In this document: positions 33,929 to 42,601 of the stretch, in pieces
Layout: every line of letters starts with the position of its first letter
Position numbering within the stretch: position 1 is the first letter of the stretch
Source: JTS-AC122 sp050246015
Lineage (GTDB): Bacteria > Planctomycetota > Phycisphaerae > Phycisphaerales > UBA1924
Direction: 5' to 3'
NCBI GenBank assembly: GCA_050246015.1
Contig: JBFWWU010000001.1
Span: forward strand, 1-64,000
DNA: 64,000 nt
Position numbers and translations under genes: made by a program
Notes under the pieces: model-generated
Database searches by the model: none
What the model saw: only the letters and a program-made list of their open reading frames with translations
Told to the model about the DNA's origin: nothing

Positions 33929-34360
33929 ATGAGCATGTTGAATGGACTGATGGTCGTGGGGTTGGCGGGTGCGATTTCGATGGTGGTGAGTGGATGTGCG
34001 TCGGGGCCCGCGGAGCCGAGCTACGAGGAGCACGAGGTCGTTCACACGGCGACGGCGGAGGAGGCGCGAGTGGCGACGGCGCGCGAATCGCTGACGGGGG
34101 ATGATGCGAAGTTGTACATCAACGGGATGAGTTGCCCGCTGTGCGCGACGAACATCGACCTGCAACTGCTGAAGGTTCGCGGGGTGACGGACGTGGCGGT
34201 GGATTTCAGCACGGGGACCGCGCTGGTGCGGTTCGGGGGAAGCGATCGGCCGTCGGGCGCCGAGCTGGCGCACGCGGTGGCCGAGGCGGGGTTCAAGTTG
34301 ATCAAGATCGAATCGCCGGCGCGAGACACGACCTCGGGCGTGAAAGGAGGGGCCAAGTGA
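33929..34360 (+). CDS. Lipoprotein with heavy-metal-associated (HMA) domain
   Basis: This 143-residue protein has a lipobox (MVVSGC at about residue 23), a short linker and an HMA domain. The domain holds the metal-binding CxxC as MSCPLCATNIDLQLLKVRGV and then VAVDFSTGTALVRF, with Cys pair CPLC in the first loop. HMA domains bind Cu(I), Hg(II) or Zn(II); a lipid-anchored HMA domain outside the cytoplasm is unusual. The start has GAAAGGA at 6 nt spacing. Its stop overlaps the next start by 1 nt (TGATG), so the two are co-translated. Confidence 0.87.
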   Translation: MSMLNGLMVVGLAGAISMVVSGCASGPAEPSYEEHEVVHTATAEEARVATARESLTGDDAKLYINGMSCPLCATNIDLQLLKVRGVTDVAVDFSTGTALVRFGGSDRPSGAELAHAVAEAGFKLIKIESPARDTTSGVKGGAK

Positions 34361-35229
34361 TGGCGAGCGCATGCATTTCGAGAGGACGGTGGCGCGGGAT
34401 GGTTGCGACGGGAGGCGCGCTGGGTGCGGCGCTGATGGGGAGCGAGGGGGCGTTGGCGCAGGAAGTGATGCACACGGCGGCGGCGACGACGCCGTCGCCG
34501 GGCGTGTCGATCGTGCGCCAGCAGTTTCATTACTTCCGGTACGGGGGAAATCCGCGCACAGGATCGGATCACGTGGACGAGGCGGAGTTCCTGACGACGT
34601 GGCAGTACGGCGTGGCGCGCGACACGTCGCTCACGATTTCGCTTCCGCTGGTCATCCAGAATACGGTGGACGCCGACGTTGATGATTTCGACAAGGGGGT
34701 TCGGGACATTGACTTCACGCTGAAGTACCGGTTCCACCGGGACGACACGGCGGCGATCGACACATCGCGGGTCGCGCTGCTGGGCGGGGTGTCGGTGGCG
34801 TCAGGAGATGACGACGATTTTTCGAGCCAGTCGGTGAACCCGCACATCGGGCTAGTGGCGACGCAGGTGCAGGGGCGGCAAGGGTTCAATGAGGAGATTC
34901 ACTACTACTTCAACACGGGCGGCGAGCGCGAGCACAATCTGGGCGGGATGGGGCCGGATGACGCGCTGCGGCTGAACTTCGATTACATCTTCCGCATCGC
35001 GCCGGGGGAGTTCCGGAGCGATTCGACCGGGGCGTGGTACTTCACGAGCGAACTGAACTACCTGTACGAGACGGGCGGGGATCACGACCTGCGGATTTCG
35101 CCGGGCATCATGTACGAGGGGCGGCGGTTCGCGCTGGAGATCATGACGCAGTTCCCGGTATACCAGGACGTGGAGGACCGCCCGAAGTTCGTGTTCGGCG
35201 TGGGGATCGGGGTGAGGTTCACCTTCTAG
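34360..35229 (+). CDS. Outer-membrane beta-barrel protein (MetA/phenol-degradation type)
   Basis: This 289-residue protein has a signal peptide ending LAQ. Alternating beta-strand segments include VSIVRQQFHYFRYGG, DEAEFLTTWQYGVARDTSLT, DIDFTLKYRFHRDD, AWYFTSELNYLYETGG and RFALEIMTQFPVYQ, and it closes FGVGIGVRFTF with the aromatic end typical of outer-membrane barrels. It resembles the transporter-like barrel proteins often found near metal-handling genes. The SD AAAGGAGGGG lies inside the end of the HMA lipoprotein gene, indicating coupling. A channel or sensor role is inferred. Confidence 0.8.
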   Translation: MASACISRGRWRGMVATGGALGAALMGSEGALAQEVMHTAAATTPSPGVSIVRQQFHYFRYGGNPRTGSDHVDEAEFLTTWQYGVARDTSLTISLPLVIQNTVDADVDDFDKGVRDIDFTLKYRFHRDDTAAIDTSRVALLGGVSVASGDDDDFSSQSVNPHIGLVATQVQGRQGFNEEIHYYFNTGGEREHNLGGMGPDDALRLNFDYIFRIAPGEFRSDSTGAWYFTSELNYLYETGGDHDLRISPGIMYEGRRFALEIMTQFPVYQDVEDRPKFVFGVGIGVRFTF

Positions 35230-35239
35230 GATCGGTGGG

Positions 35240-36199
35240 TTAGTCCATGTTTCGCGTGCTCTCGACGCTGGGCGCGGTCGGGAGGCGGTAGCCGAAGCCC
35301 AGGAGATCCTCGGCGTAGTTGGTTTCGGCGCGGCGTTCGGTGATGGGCCCCTCGGCGTCGCCGCGGAGGAACTGGCGGATGAGGCGCTGGTCGTCGGGGA
35401 GCGCGGAAGCGGCGGCCTCTGGAGTCTGGCGGAGGGCGTCGAACCAGTGCCGGGTGTTGACGGCGAGCATGCGGCCGTTGTCGAGCATGGCCATTCGATC
35501 GGCGATGTAGAAAGCCGAGTCCATCTCGTGGGTGACGACGACGCTGGTGACGCCGAGTTTCCTGGTGAGCCCGACGATCAGGCGATCGATCTCGGCGCTG
35601 GTGACGGGATCGAGGCCGGCGGAGGGCTCGTCGTAGAAGAGGATGCGGGGGTCGAGGGCCAGGGCGCGGGCGAGGCCGGCGCGTTTCTTCATGCCGCCGG
35701 AGATCTGGGCGGGGTACTTGTTGGCGTGCTCGCGGAGGCCGACGAGTTCGAGTTTGATCTTGACCTGGATATCGATGATCTCACGGCCGAGGTCGGTGTG
35801 CTCCTGGAGGGGTAGGGCGACATTTTCGGCGACGGTCATGGAGTTGAAGAGGGCGCCGGACTGAAAGAGGATGCCGAACTTGAGACGGACGTCGTCCATC
35901 TGGGATTCACGGAGGTCGGTGGTCTCCTGGCCGAAGAGTTTGACGCTGCCGGCGTCGGGCTTGATGGAGCCGATCATGGAGCGGAGCAGTGTGCTCTTGC
36001 CGGACCCGGAGCCGCCCATGATGACCATGGTCTCGCCGGGGTAGACATCGAGGGTGACACCATCGAGGATGGTGCGTCCCTCGAACTTCTTGACGAGGCC
36101 GTGGACGGAGATGATGGGCTCTGGCGACGGCGCGGCGGGGTGCGCCAGCGGCTGCGGGGAGGGGAGTGAAGGGGATTCGGTGGAGGACACGAGAGTCAT
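35240..36199 (-). CDS. MlaF-like ABC transporter ATP-binding protein
   Basis: This 319-residue ATPase has Walker A GGSGSGKST, a Q-loop in GILFQSGALFNSMTVAENV, signature SGGMKKRAGLARALA, Walker B ILFYDEPSAGLDP and the switch His THEMD. The FQ-SGALFNSMTV block is typical of MlaF/Ttg2A, the ATPase for phospholipid transport. No MlaE permease or MCE protein is adjacent. It overlaps the preceding dehydrogenase-like gene by 4 nt (ATGA), so it is the second gene of a pair. The C-terminus has an extra 60 residues. Confidence 0.88.
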   Translation of the reverse strand: MTLVSSTESPSLPSPQPLAHPAAPSPEPIISVHGLVKKFEGRTILDGVTLDVYPGETMVIMGGSGSGKSTLLRSMIGSIKPDAGSVKLFGQETTDLRESQMDDVRLKFGILFQSGALFNSMTVAENVALPLQEHTDLGREIIDIQVKIKLELVGLREHANKYPAQISGGMKKRAGLARALALDPRILFYDEPSAGLDPVTSAEIDRLIVGLTRKLGVTSVVVTHEMDSAFYIADRMAMLDNGRMLAVNTRHWFDALRQTPEAAASALPDDQRLIRQFLRGDAEGPITERRAETNYAEDLLGFGYRLPTAPSVESTRNMD

Positions 36200-37386
36200 G
36201 TTAGCGAGTCGCGAGAGAGTTCGCGAGCGCGGTACTTGACGCCGCGGGCTTCGAGTTCAAGGAGGAAGTGATCGAGCATACCGGGCATCATGCCGATGAA
36301 CTCGGGGGGGATGACGCCGGGGGAGGCGAGGCGGCCGGAGGCGAGGAGTCGAGCGGCGATGGCGCAGGGGAAGGCGGTGGTTCTGGACATGCTGGTGAAT
36401 CCGGAGGCGGGGTCGAGGGTGTCGAAGAGGTCGTAGACGAGGCGGACGGGTCGGCCGTCGCGCACGCCGTCGGCGATGACCCGCATGACGGTGAGGTCGG
36501 GCTCGCCGGGGTCGTATGTCCACTTGGGGAACATGAGGGCGGAGATGAGGTCGATAGGACGGACGAGGGCGCCGGAATCGGGCTGGCCGATCGAGCCGCC
36601 GACCCGGATGGGGTCGTGGGAAAAGAGCCCGGTGTGTCGGAAGGCGCGCATGAGTTCGATGTGACCTGGATAGCGGAGGGTCTTTTCCTTCATGAAAGGG
36701 ATCGAGAGGGTGTAGGCAAGGGAGCGGAGGCCGTCGGTGTTGAAGGCTTCGAGGGTGCCGACGTGCGGGAGGTCGATGAGTTGGGGCTCGGAGAGGGCCT
36801 CGCGGATGACGACCTTGCCGTGTTCGACGAGGCGCGCGGGGCGGGTGTATTCCTCGATCACGTCGTAGGGGGAAAAGGCGGCCTTGTAGTCGAAGGGCCA
36901 GCGGCGGTGGACGGGGAGACCGCCGACGTAGATTTCGAGGTTTGAGCAGGGGTTGAGGGAGGCGGCGGCGAAACCCGAGATCATGTTGGACATGCCCGGG
37001 GCGACGCCGCAATCGACGATCGCGGTGACGCCGCGGGATTTGGCGAGCGAGTCGAGGGAGAGGTAGTCCTGGGGCATGAAGCAGATGTCGGCGAAGTTCT
37101 TGCCGCATTCGATGATGGTCTTGAGCGACTGGAAGCCGATCGTGCTGGCGAGGGCGCCGACCACGAGGTCGAAGGGGCCGATGGTGTGCGCCAGGGCGCG
37201 CGGGTCCGACAGGTCGGCGCGGGCCGTCGAAACGGACGCGGCGGCGACGCGCGCGACGGTCGCGCGCGTTCGCTCGAGCGCTTCGGCGCGGGCGTCGGCA
37301 ACCGTGATTGAGAAGCCCGGCTCGCGGGCAAGGTCGGCTGCGATCACAGAGCCGACCATGCCGGCGCCGAGCACGATGATGTTCAT
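36196..37386 (-). CDS. Saccharopine dehydrogenase-like oxidoreductase
   Basis: This 396-residue enzyme starts with a Rossmann fold MNIIVLGAGMVGSVIAADLA. It continues with the family middle region (DLVVGALASTIGFQSLKTII, CGVAPGMSNMISGFA) and C-terminal catalytic blocks such as RYPGHIELM and RTTAFPCAI. The family includes lysine 6-dehydrogenase and carboxynorspermidine dehydrogenase; the PGMSNM and RYPGH motifs favour the lysine-6-dehydrogenase-like group. The start at 37386 has GGAG 6 nt upstream. It is upstream of, and coupled to, the MlaF-like gene. The gap 37387-37618 shows no supported gene. Confidence 0.85.
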   Translation of the reverse strand: MNIIVLGAGMVGSVIAADLAREPGFSITVADARAEALERTRATVARVAAASVSTARADLSDPRALAHTIGPFDLVVGALASTIGFQSLKTIIECGKNFADICFMPQDYLSLDSLAKSRGVTAIVDCGVAPGMSNMISGFAAASLNPCSNLEIYVGGLPVHRRWPFDYKAAFSPYDVIEEYTRPARLVEHGKVVIREALSEPQLIDLPHVGTLEAFNTDGLRSLAYTLSIPFMKEKTLRYPGHIELMRAFRHTGLFSHDPIRVGGSIGQPDSGALVRPIDLISALMFPKWTYDPGEPDLTVMRVIADGVRDGRPVRLVYDLFDTLDPASGFTSMSRTTAFPCAIAARLLASGRLASPGVIPPEFIGMMPGMLDHFLLELEARGVKYRARELSRDSLT

Positions 37387-37618
37387 AGGAAACTCCGGGG
37401 ATGCGATTGGGCGTAGCGTAGACGAACGTGGGTCGGAGAGCGGGGGCGAAGTCGTCGCGGGATCGCTGCCGAGGTTCTGGGGGCGTCGGTTCGCTGGCTG
37501 GTCGGTCCTAGAACGGGCGTCGCGATGGAATATCTGTGCACGGGACGGCTGAGACTCGACGAGCGGGCCGACGCGTGTCACACTTGGGCGGGAGCCCGGG
37601 GCCTCAACACGAGATCCG

Positions 37619-38017
37619 ATGCGTACACCGATCTTTGACGATCTGCATTCACCAGCCGGCCAGGGGCGGAACAGGCGTCGGTCCGCCGGGGCGCTGTGGA
37701 TCGTGCTGGCCGGCGCGGTGATGCTCGCGGGCTGTTCGCAGCAGGGCGGCGACGAGCGAGGGGCCGGGCCCGTGCCGCAGGTGAGATGGGAAGCGGTGTT
37801 CGTTCCCGAGTTCGACTCCGGGAGCGGCGGAGCGGATTCGGCGAGCGCGTGGTGGGAGTCGCGGCGGGATACGCTGATCGCGGCGCGGGAGGCGTCGGTA
37901 CCGGAGGCGTCGACGGATTGGCCGCAGGCGAGCCGACCGACGCTGGAACGGGCCCGCACGCTGTTCCTGCAGACCCGGCCGGAGTCGGTGCTGTACTTCC
38001 GGCACCCTCGGCGGTAA
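37619..38017 (+). CDS. Hypothetical lipoprotein
   Basis: This 132-residue protein has a lipobox (AVMLAGC) after an N-terminal basic stretch and a hydrophobic helix (ALWIVLAGAV). The mature part is acidic and Ser/Ala-rich (PEFDSGSGGADSASAWW) and ends with a short conserved-looking helix. No fold is recognised. The lipobox argues that it is a real gene although no SD is visible. It is on the plus strand between the minus dehydrogenase and the GNAT gene. Confidence 0.55.
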   Translation: MRTPIFDDLHSPAGQGRNRRRSAGALWIVLAGAVMLAGCSQQGGDERGAGPVPQVRWEAVFVPEFDSGSGGADSASAWWESRRDTLIAAREASVPEASTDWPQASRPTLERARTLFLQTRPESVLYFRHPRR

Positions 38018-38200
38018 GGGATCCAGAACATGGAGGCCGCGGGGCACGCGCAGGAGTTGCGCGAGCGGTCGTGGGAAGCGGGTGGATGGGGAGTTATTTG
38101 AGTGGCGTGGACGATGATGCGTGTCGCCTCGCGCGGCAACTCGCGCCGCGCGGCACGGTCAGGACGTGGGCGAGTTGGCCACCAAACGAACTGGACGAGC

Positions 38201-38956
38201 ATGTCAAGCAACGCCAAGGACGCCTTGCGATACGAGAACTCGCCGGCGGTGTCAGGGGATACCTGCGAGAGCGGGCCGACGATGCCGGCGCTGGATGGAC
38301 CGCTGGAAATCATCGGGCCGTGGGAGATCCGGACGGCGCGGTACCTGATCCGGCCGCTGCGTGAAACAGACCGGGCGGAGTATGTGGAGATGCTGGCGGA
38401 GAGCCGGGCGTCGCTGGACGAGTATTTGCCGCTGCATCGAGGGCCAGAGACGGATCACGAGGTGTTTGATCGGCAGATGTCGCTGGCGCGGGCGTCGGCG
38501 ACGTGCCCGGATGTGGCGGTGCGGCGTGTGATCGAGGGAGAGGGACGGCTGATCGGGGCGATCAATATCAACGACATACAGCAGGGGAAGCAGCGATCGG
38601 CGGAGATCGCCGTGTGGATCACGCGGAGCGCCGCGGGACATGGGGCCGCGGGCGAAGTGGTGAGCGCCGTGGCGGAGCACGCGCTGGCGAGCGCGCCGCG
38701 CGGGTTGGGGCTGGACGTGGTGTACGCGCTGGTCTCGCCGGGGAATGCGGCGGCGATCCGGGTGTTCGAACGGGCGGGATTCATGGAAGTCCCGAACGTG
38801 CCGCTGGTGGAACTAGTGGTGGGCGGCGCGTGGCGACCGCACAGCCTGTTCATCCGCGAGGCGTCGCCGATCGTGACCACGCCGCCGGAGCCCATGGGGC
38901 GGGCGGCGGCGAAGATCGTGGTGCGTCGGCTGATGGCGTCGGCGTCGCGAGCGTAG
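38201..38956 (+). CDS. GNAT family N-acetyltransferase
   Basis: This protein of about 250 residues is of the RimJ/RimL-like acetyltransferase type. It has TARYLIRPLRETDRAEYVEM, an acceptor-side region IEGEGRLIGAININDI, the acetyl-CoA pyrophosphate loop RSAAGHGAAGEVVSA and the C-terminal NAAAIRVFERAGFME. GNATs transfer acetyl to amines on proteins, antibiotics or metabolites; the substrate is not visible. ATG 38201 is a working start; MPALDG at 38282 or an earlier in-frame ATG is possible. Its stop is adjacent to that of the convergent kinase gene. Confidence 0.82.
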   Translation: MSSNAKDALRYENSPAVSGDTCESGPTMPALDGPLEIIGPWEIRTARYLIRPLRETDRAEYVEMLAESRASLDEYLPLHRGPETDHEVFDRQMSLARASATCPDVAVRRVIEGEGRLIGAININDIQQGKQRSAEIAVWITRSAAGHGAAGEVVSAVAEHALASAPRGLGLDVVYALVSPGNAAAIRVFERAGFMEVPNVPLVELVVGGAWRPHSLFIREASPIVTTPPEPMGRAAAKIVVRRLMASASRA

Positions 38957-40729
38957 TCAGGCGGCGCGGCGGGTGGCCCACTCGCGGCATCGCTGGATGA
39001 GCACGGCGCGATTGACCGGTTTGATGAGGTAGTCGTCGCAGCCGGCGTCGAGACAGCGCTCGCGGTCGCCGGTCATGGCGTGCGCGGTCAAGGCGATGAC
39101 GGGGATGCCGATGCCCCGGGCGCGAAGGGTTGACGTCGCGGAGTAGCCGTCCATCTCGGGCATCTGCATGTCCATGAGGACCACGTCGAAGTCGTTGGTG
39201 TGATCCGTGAGCCGATCGAGGGCGATCCGGCCGTTCTGGGCGATTTCCACGTGGGCGCCGGCGCGTCGCAGGTGGAGGGAGATGAGGCGCTGGTTGTCCA
39301 CGCCGTCCTCGACGAGCAGGACGCGCAGGGCGTCGAGGCGGTCGCGCGGCTCAGCCGGCGCGGGCTCATCGGCGTGGGGAACGGAGTCGGCGGCCGGGCC
39401 CACGTCGCAGAAGGTGCGCATCTCGATGCCGGTGAGGTCACCGGGATCGATGACGAGGGTGAAGGTGCTGCCGCGGCCGGGCGTGGATTCGACGGCGAGG
39501 GAACCGCTGAGCAGTTCGGCGAGGGATCGGGCGATGTGGAGGCCCAGGCCGGTGCCGCCGAAGCGGCGTGCCATGGACTCGTCGGCTTGCGAAAAGGGCC
39601 TGAAGAGGCGCTGCAACTGGGCGGCATCCATGCCGATGCCGGTGTCGGCGACCTCGATTCGGATGAGGGGCGCCGCGGCGCTGCTGGTCAGGAGGGAGGT
39701 GGTGATCGTGACGCTTCCGTGATGGGTGAACTTGACGGCGTTGGAGACGAGATTCATGACGACCTGGCGCAGGCGGGTGGGGTCGGTGAAGATCCGGACG
39801 GGGAGCGGGGTGGGGAAACGAGAAACGAGGCTGATCCGCTTGGCATCGGCCAGCGGCGTCACGAGTTGGACCACGTCATCGAGGACGCGGCGCAGGTCGG
39901 TCTGGATGATCTCCATGCGCATTTTTCCGGCTTCGATCTTGGAGACGTCCAGGACGTCGTTGATGACCGAGAGGAGGTGCTCGCCGTTGCGTCGGATGGT
40001 GGAGATGTAGACGCGGCGCTCGTTGTCGGGCAGGTCCGGCTCGGTGAGCAGTTCGGTGAAACCGAGGATGGCGGTCATGGGGGTGCGGATCTCGTGACTC
40101 ATGTTGGCGAGAAAGTCGGACTTGGCGCGGTTGGCCGACTCGGCGCGGTCGGTCGCGGCCTTGAGGGCGCTGGTGCGGGCCGCGACGAGCGATTCGGTCT
40201 TGGCGTGGGCAACAGAAAGGGCGGTCTGTGCCTGGCAGGTCGCGTGGAGTTCCCTGGTGCTCTGCACACAGGCGTAGACCAGGACGATGTCTTCGAAGAT
40301 GACCCATCCGGCGTGTTCGACGGTGCGCCACGGGTCCGGGTAGGCGACGCCGAAGACTGATCGGGGGATGAACTGCCCGCGGAGGAGGTGATCGACGGCG
40401 ATGATGAGTGTGGGGGCGACGAGGAGGCGCCAATCCTGATACAGCGCGATGAACGCCATGGACCCGAAGACGTGGAAGTGGGTCTCGATGCGACCGCCGG
40501 TCAAGTGGATGAGGAGAGTGGAGTAGAGCACCTGGGAGACGGAGATGACGTGCCGCGTGATGGAATGTCCCGGGCGTCGCAGGGCGAGAAGGATGGGCGG
40601 GATGGAGAGGACGCCGCCCATGAGGACGGCGGCGTAGACGTGGGGGTGCGTGGACCACTGGCTCCCCTCCCAGGCGTAGGGGGAGACGGCGAGGGACACG
40701 ATGATCGCGCCGAGCCACTGAACAGCCAT
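38957..40729 (-). CDS. Hybrid sensor histidine kinase with C-terminal receiver domain
   Basis: This membrane sensor of 590 or more residues has an N-terminal multi-helix region (HPHVYAAVLMGGVLSIPPIL, LIHLTGGRIETHFHVFGS). A HisKA domain follows with the phospho-acceptor in SHEIRTPMTAILGF, then a HATPase with NLVSNAVKFT and FGGTGLGLHIA, and a receiver with the phosphorylated Asp in LMDMQMPEMDG. The frame stays open above ATG 40729 and encodes family-like residues (ELFTQRLQARHATVDRLFAV) but has no ATG, GTG or TTG until it runs into the upstream gene. It probably forms a unit with the RedB-like gene. Confidence 0.9.
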   Translation of the reverse strand: MAVQWLGAIIVSLAVSPYAWEGSQWSTHPHVYAAVLMGGVLSIPPILLALRRPGHSITRHVISVSQVLYSTLLIHLTGGRIETHFHVFGSMAFIALYQDWRLLVAPTLIIAVDHLLRGQFIPRSVFGVAYPDPWRTVEHAGWVIFEDIVLVYACVQSTRELHATCQAQTALSVAHAKTESLVAARTSALKAATDRAESANRAKSDFLANMSHEIRTPMTAILGFTELLTEPDLPDNERRVYISTIRRNGEHLLSVINDVLDVSKIEAGKMRMEIIQTDLRRVLDDVVQLVTPLADAKRISLVSRFPTPLPVRIFTDPTRLRQVVMNLVSNAVKFTHHGSVTITTSLLTSSAAAPLIRIEVADTGIGMDAAQLQRLFRPFSQADESMARRFGGTGLGLHIARSLAELLSGSLAVESTPGRGSTFTLVIDPGDLTGIEMRTFCDVGPAADSVPHADEPAPAEPRDRLDALRVLLVEDGVDNQRLISLHLRRAGAHVEIAQNGRIALDRLTDHTNDFDVVLMDMQMPEMDGYSATSTLRARGIGIPVIALTAHAMTGDRERCLDAGCDDYLIKPVNRAVLIQRCREWATRRAA

Positions 40730-40790
40730 CAGGACGGCGAAGAGCCGATCGACCGTCGCATGCCTGGCTTGCAGGCGCTGGGTGAAGAGT

Positions 40791-41492
40791 TCACTTGATC
40801 GTGGTTGGGTCGGCAGGAGCGTCCTCCGCTTGGCAGCATGAAGTGGATGCGGTGGTGGGGACCAAGGCGCAGCCGAACACGGGGGCGGGGGTAGCCCGCG
40901 TGGCCTGTTCGAGCACGACCCGTTTGATGGAATCGGTGATGGAGTTCATGCCGACGTGCCCGCGCAGGGTGGTGATCCCGCCGTGGAAGACCGGGGTGCC
41001 GTCGCGGCGGTAGAGGACGCATGAACCGGACGTGCGCGCGCCGATCCGAAGCGACTCCCGGGCGTCGGTATCGACGACAATGCGTGCGTGGGGAATCCGG
41101 GCAGCGATGTCCCAGGCGCGGCCGGTGCTCCAGTCGGGCGACGCGCCGGCCGGGACGCACATCTGGACGCGGACGTCGAGCCGCGGACCGCATTCGGTCG
41201 CGAGTTGCCGGAGGTTTTCCAGCGTGGCGATCGTGCACGGGCAGCGCGGGTGGACGGCGACAACGATGAGGAAATCTCGCGGTGACGGGTCGATGCCGCT
41301 CTGGTCGAGAGTGGGCGGGGTCCGGATATCGCCGTCGCGCACGGACTCGACGCTCAGACCAACGAGTCCCGCGACGGCACCGATCATCCACAGCACGATC
41401 AGGGTGGCCTGGAGACGGCTCTTTGGGCATTTCGTGCGCTTTGAGGTTGCCCGAGCGAATGCGCGAAGCGGCCCTGGACGTCGTGGTCCCAT
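40791..41492 (-). CDS. RedB-like thioredoxin-fold membrane protein
   Basis: This 233-residue protein has one transmembrane helix (LIVLWMIGAVAGLVGLSV) and a thioredoxin-like exported domain. HPRCPCTIATLENLRQL, with a CPC pair, sits at the active-site position, and the C-terminal Cys pair is in STSCCQ. This resembles RedB proteins found next to membrane sensors. It probably reduces or senses thiols on the periplasmic side. It lies directly upstream of the hybrid kinase, overlapping its likely extended N-terminus. No clear SD is seen at ATG 41492. Confidence 0.7.
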   Translation of the reverse strand: MGPRRPGPLRAFARATSKRTKCPKSRLQATLIVLWMIGAVAGLVGLSVESVRDGDIRTPPTLDQSGIDPSPRDFLIVVAVHPRCPCTIATLENLRQLATECGPRLDVRVQMCVPAGASPDWSTGRAWDIAARIPHARIVVDTDARESLRIGARTSGSCVLYRRDGTPVFHGGITTLRGHVGMNSITDSIKRVVLEQATRATPAPVFGCALVPTTASTSCCQAEDAPADPTTIK

Positions 41493-41497
41493 GAAAG

Positions 41498-41605
41498 GAA
41501 TATCGACCTAAATGGCGCGGTCCTGAATGCGACCGCGGAGTCGGCTTTGGATGCCTGGCGTGCTTGTTTGACGACGATTCGATCATGAAGTGAGGGTCGA
41601 TATTC
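41498..41605. repeat. Inverted repeat pair GAATATCGACC / GGTCGATATTC
   Basis: Perfect 11-bp arms lie at 41498-41508 and 41595-41605, flanking the 5' region of the RedB-like gene. They could be binding sites for a dimeric regulator of the kinase unit. Confidence 0.45.
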
Positions 41606-41711
41606 ACTTAAAGTGGGGACATGAAACAGATAGCCCCGCTTGGTACGCGGACTGGGTGAAGGTTGATTCACAAGACAGAACGGGAGGCGGAGACTGACTT
41701 GCTTATGGCGT

Positions 41712-41739
41712 TTGCAATCGGGAAGGATGTGTGTATACT
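41712..41739 (+). promoter_or_regulatory. Probable promoter of the PEP-CTERM gene at 41.9 kb
   Basis: TTGCAA (41712-41717), a 16-nt spacer and TATACT (41734-41739) sit about 150 nt before the start codon. The leader (about 41746-41893) contains a stem GCGC-GGAAC/GTTCC-GCGC at 41860-41881 directly before the SD. The 400-bp stretch 41493-41893 contains only this promoter, the leader and the inverted repeat. Confidence 0.6.
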
Positions 41740-41893
41740 CCGTGCACTGCCCGGCGGAGAGAGAGTCGCCGTTGCTTCGTCGCACCGACTCGGCTCGTGG
41801 AGAACCGGTTGGGCAGTCAGGCTTTTTCCATGTCGAGTTTGTGTGTTCGCCTGTGTCCCGCGCGGGAACTTCGTTCCGCGCCAGGAGTGCGAC

Positions 41894-42589
41894 ATGCTCT
41901 CTCGCGTACGTTCTGCTGCCCTGGGCGTTGTGTGTCCGGTGTTGGTCATGAGCCTCTCGCCGGCGGCGTTGGCCGGGCCGGACTGGGTGGAGATCGGGGA
42001 TGCGGGGTCAGCGGTGAATACGGCGCAAATACCGCTACGCCCGATCGGGGCGACCTCGCTCTTTTCGATCGAGGGCGTGCTGGCGACCGGAGTGCTGGGG
42101 AACGACTATGAGGATCTGTATTTTTTCCGGGTGGTTGATCCGGCGCAGTTCTCGGTGACGGTTGCGACGGCGGACTTCAACGCCGTGATGTACCTGTTCG
42201 ACATCACGGTGAACAACGAGTTGTACGGGCGGCTTGGGAACGACAACATGAGCGCGGAGTCGGTGCTGCCGCGGCTGACGAGCGCGGCGACGGACGGGAC
42301 GGGGGTTCAGATCACGCAGCCGGGGGATTACTTGATCGCGATCACGGGGGCCGGGCGGGTTCCTGTGAGCCGGACGGGGGCGATATTCAATCTGGGTTCT
42401 GCGACGGAGATCAGCGGGCCGGATGGCGTCGGCGGGCTGAACCCGCTGAGCGACTGGACCGGGATCGGCGAGCAAGGGAACTATCGGATGGTGTTCACGT
42501 CGGCTGATTTTCCGGCGGTGCCGGGGCCGGGCGCCGGCGTGATCGCGCTGGGAGGACTCGCGGGGCTGGGTCTTCGGCGCCGGCGGTGA
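41894..42589 (+). CDS. PEP-CTERM-like exported protein
   Basis: This 231-residue protein has a signal peptide (MLSRVRSAALGVVCPVLVM) and a beta-rich domain resembling pre-peptidase C-terminal domains (DYEDLYFFRVVDPAQFSVTV, NAVMYLFD, QPGDYLIAITG). The C-terminal tail VPGPGAGVIALGGLAGLGL is followed by an Arg run. The start has AGGAG with 6 nt spacing. It is transcribed alone, and function is unknown. It is processed at the surface if an exosortase exists in the genome. Confidence 0.82.
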   Translation: MLSRVRSAALGVVCPVLVMSLSPAALAGPDWVEIGDAGSAVNTAQIPLRPIGATSLFSIEGVLATGVLGNDYEDLYFFRVVDPAQFSVTVATADFNAVMYLFDITVNNELYGRLGNDNMSAESVLPRLTSAATDGTGVQITQPGDYLIAITGAGRVPVSRTGAIFNLGSATEISGPDGVGGLNPLSDWTGIGEQGNYRMVFTSADFPAVPGPGAGVIALGGLAGLGLRRRR

Positions 42590-42601
42590 TGGACCGGGCG
42601 G

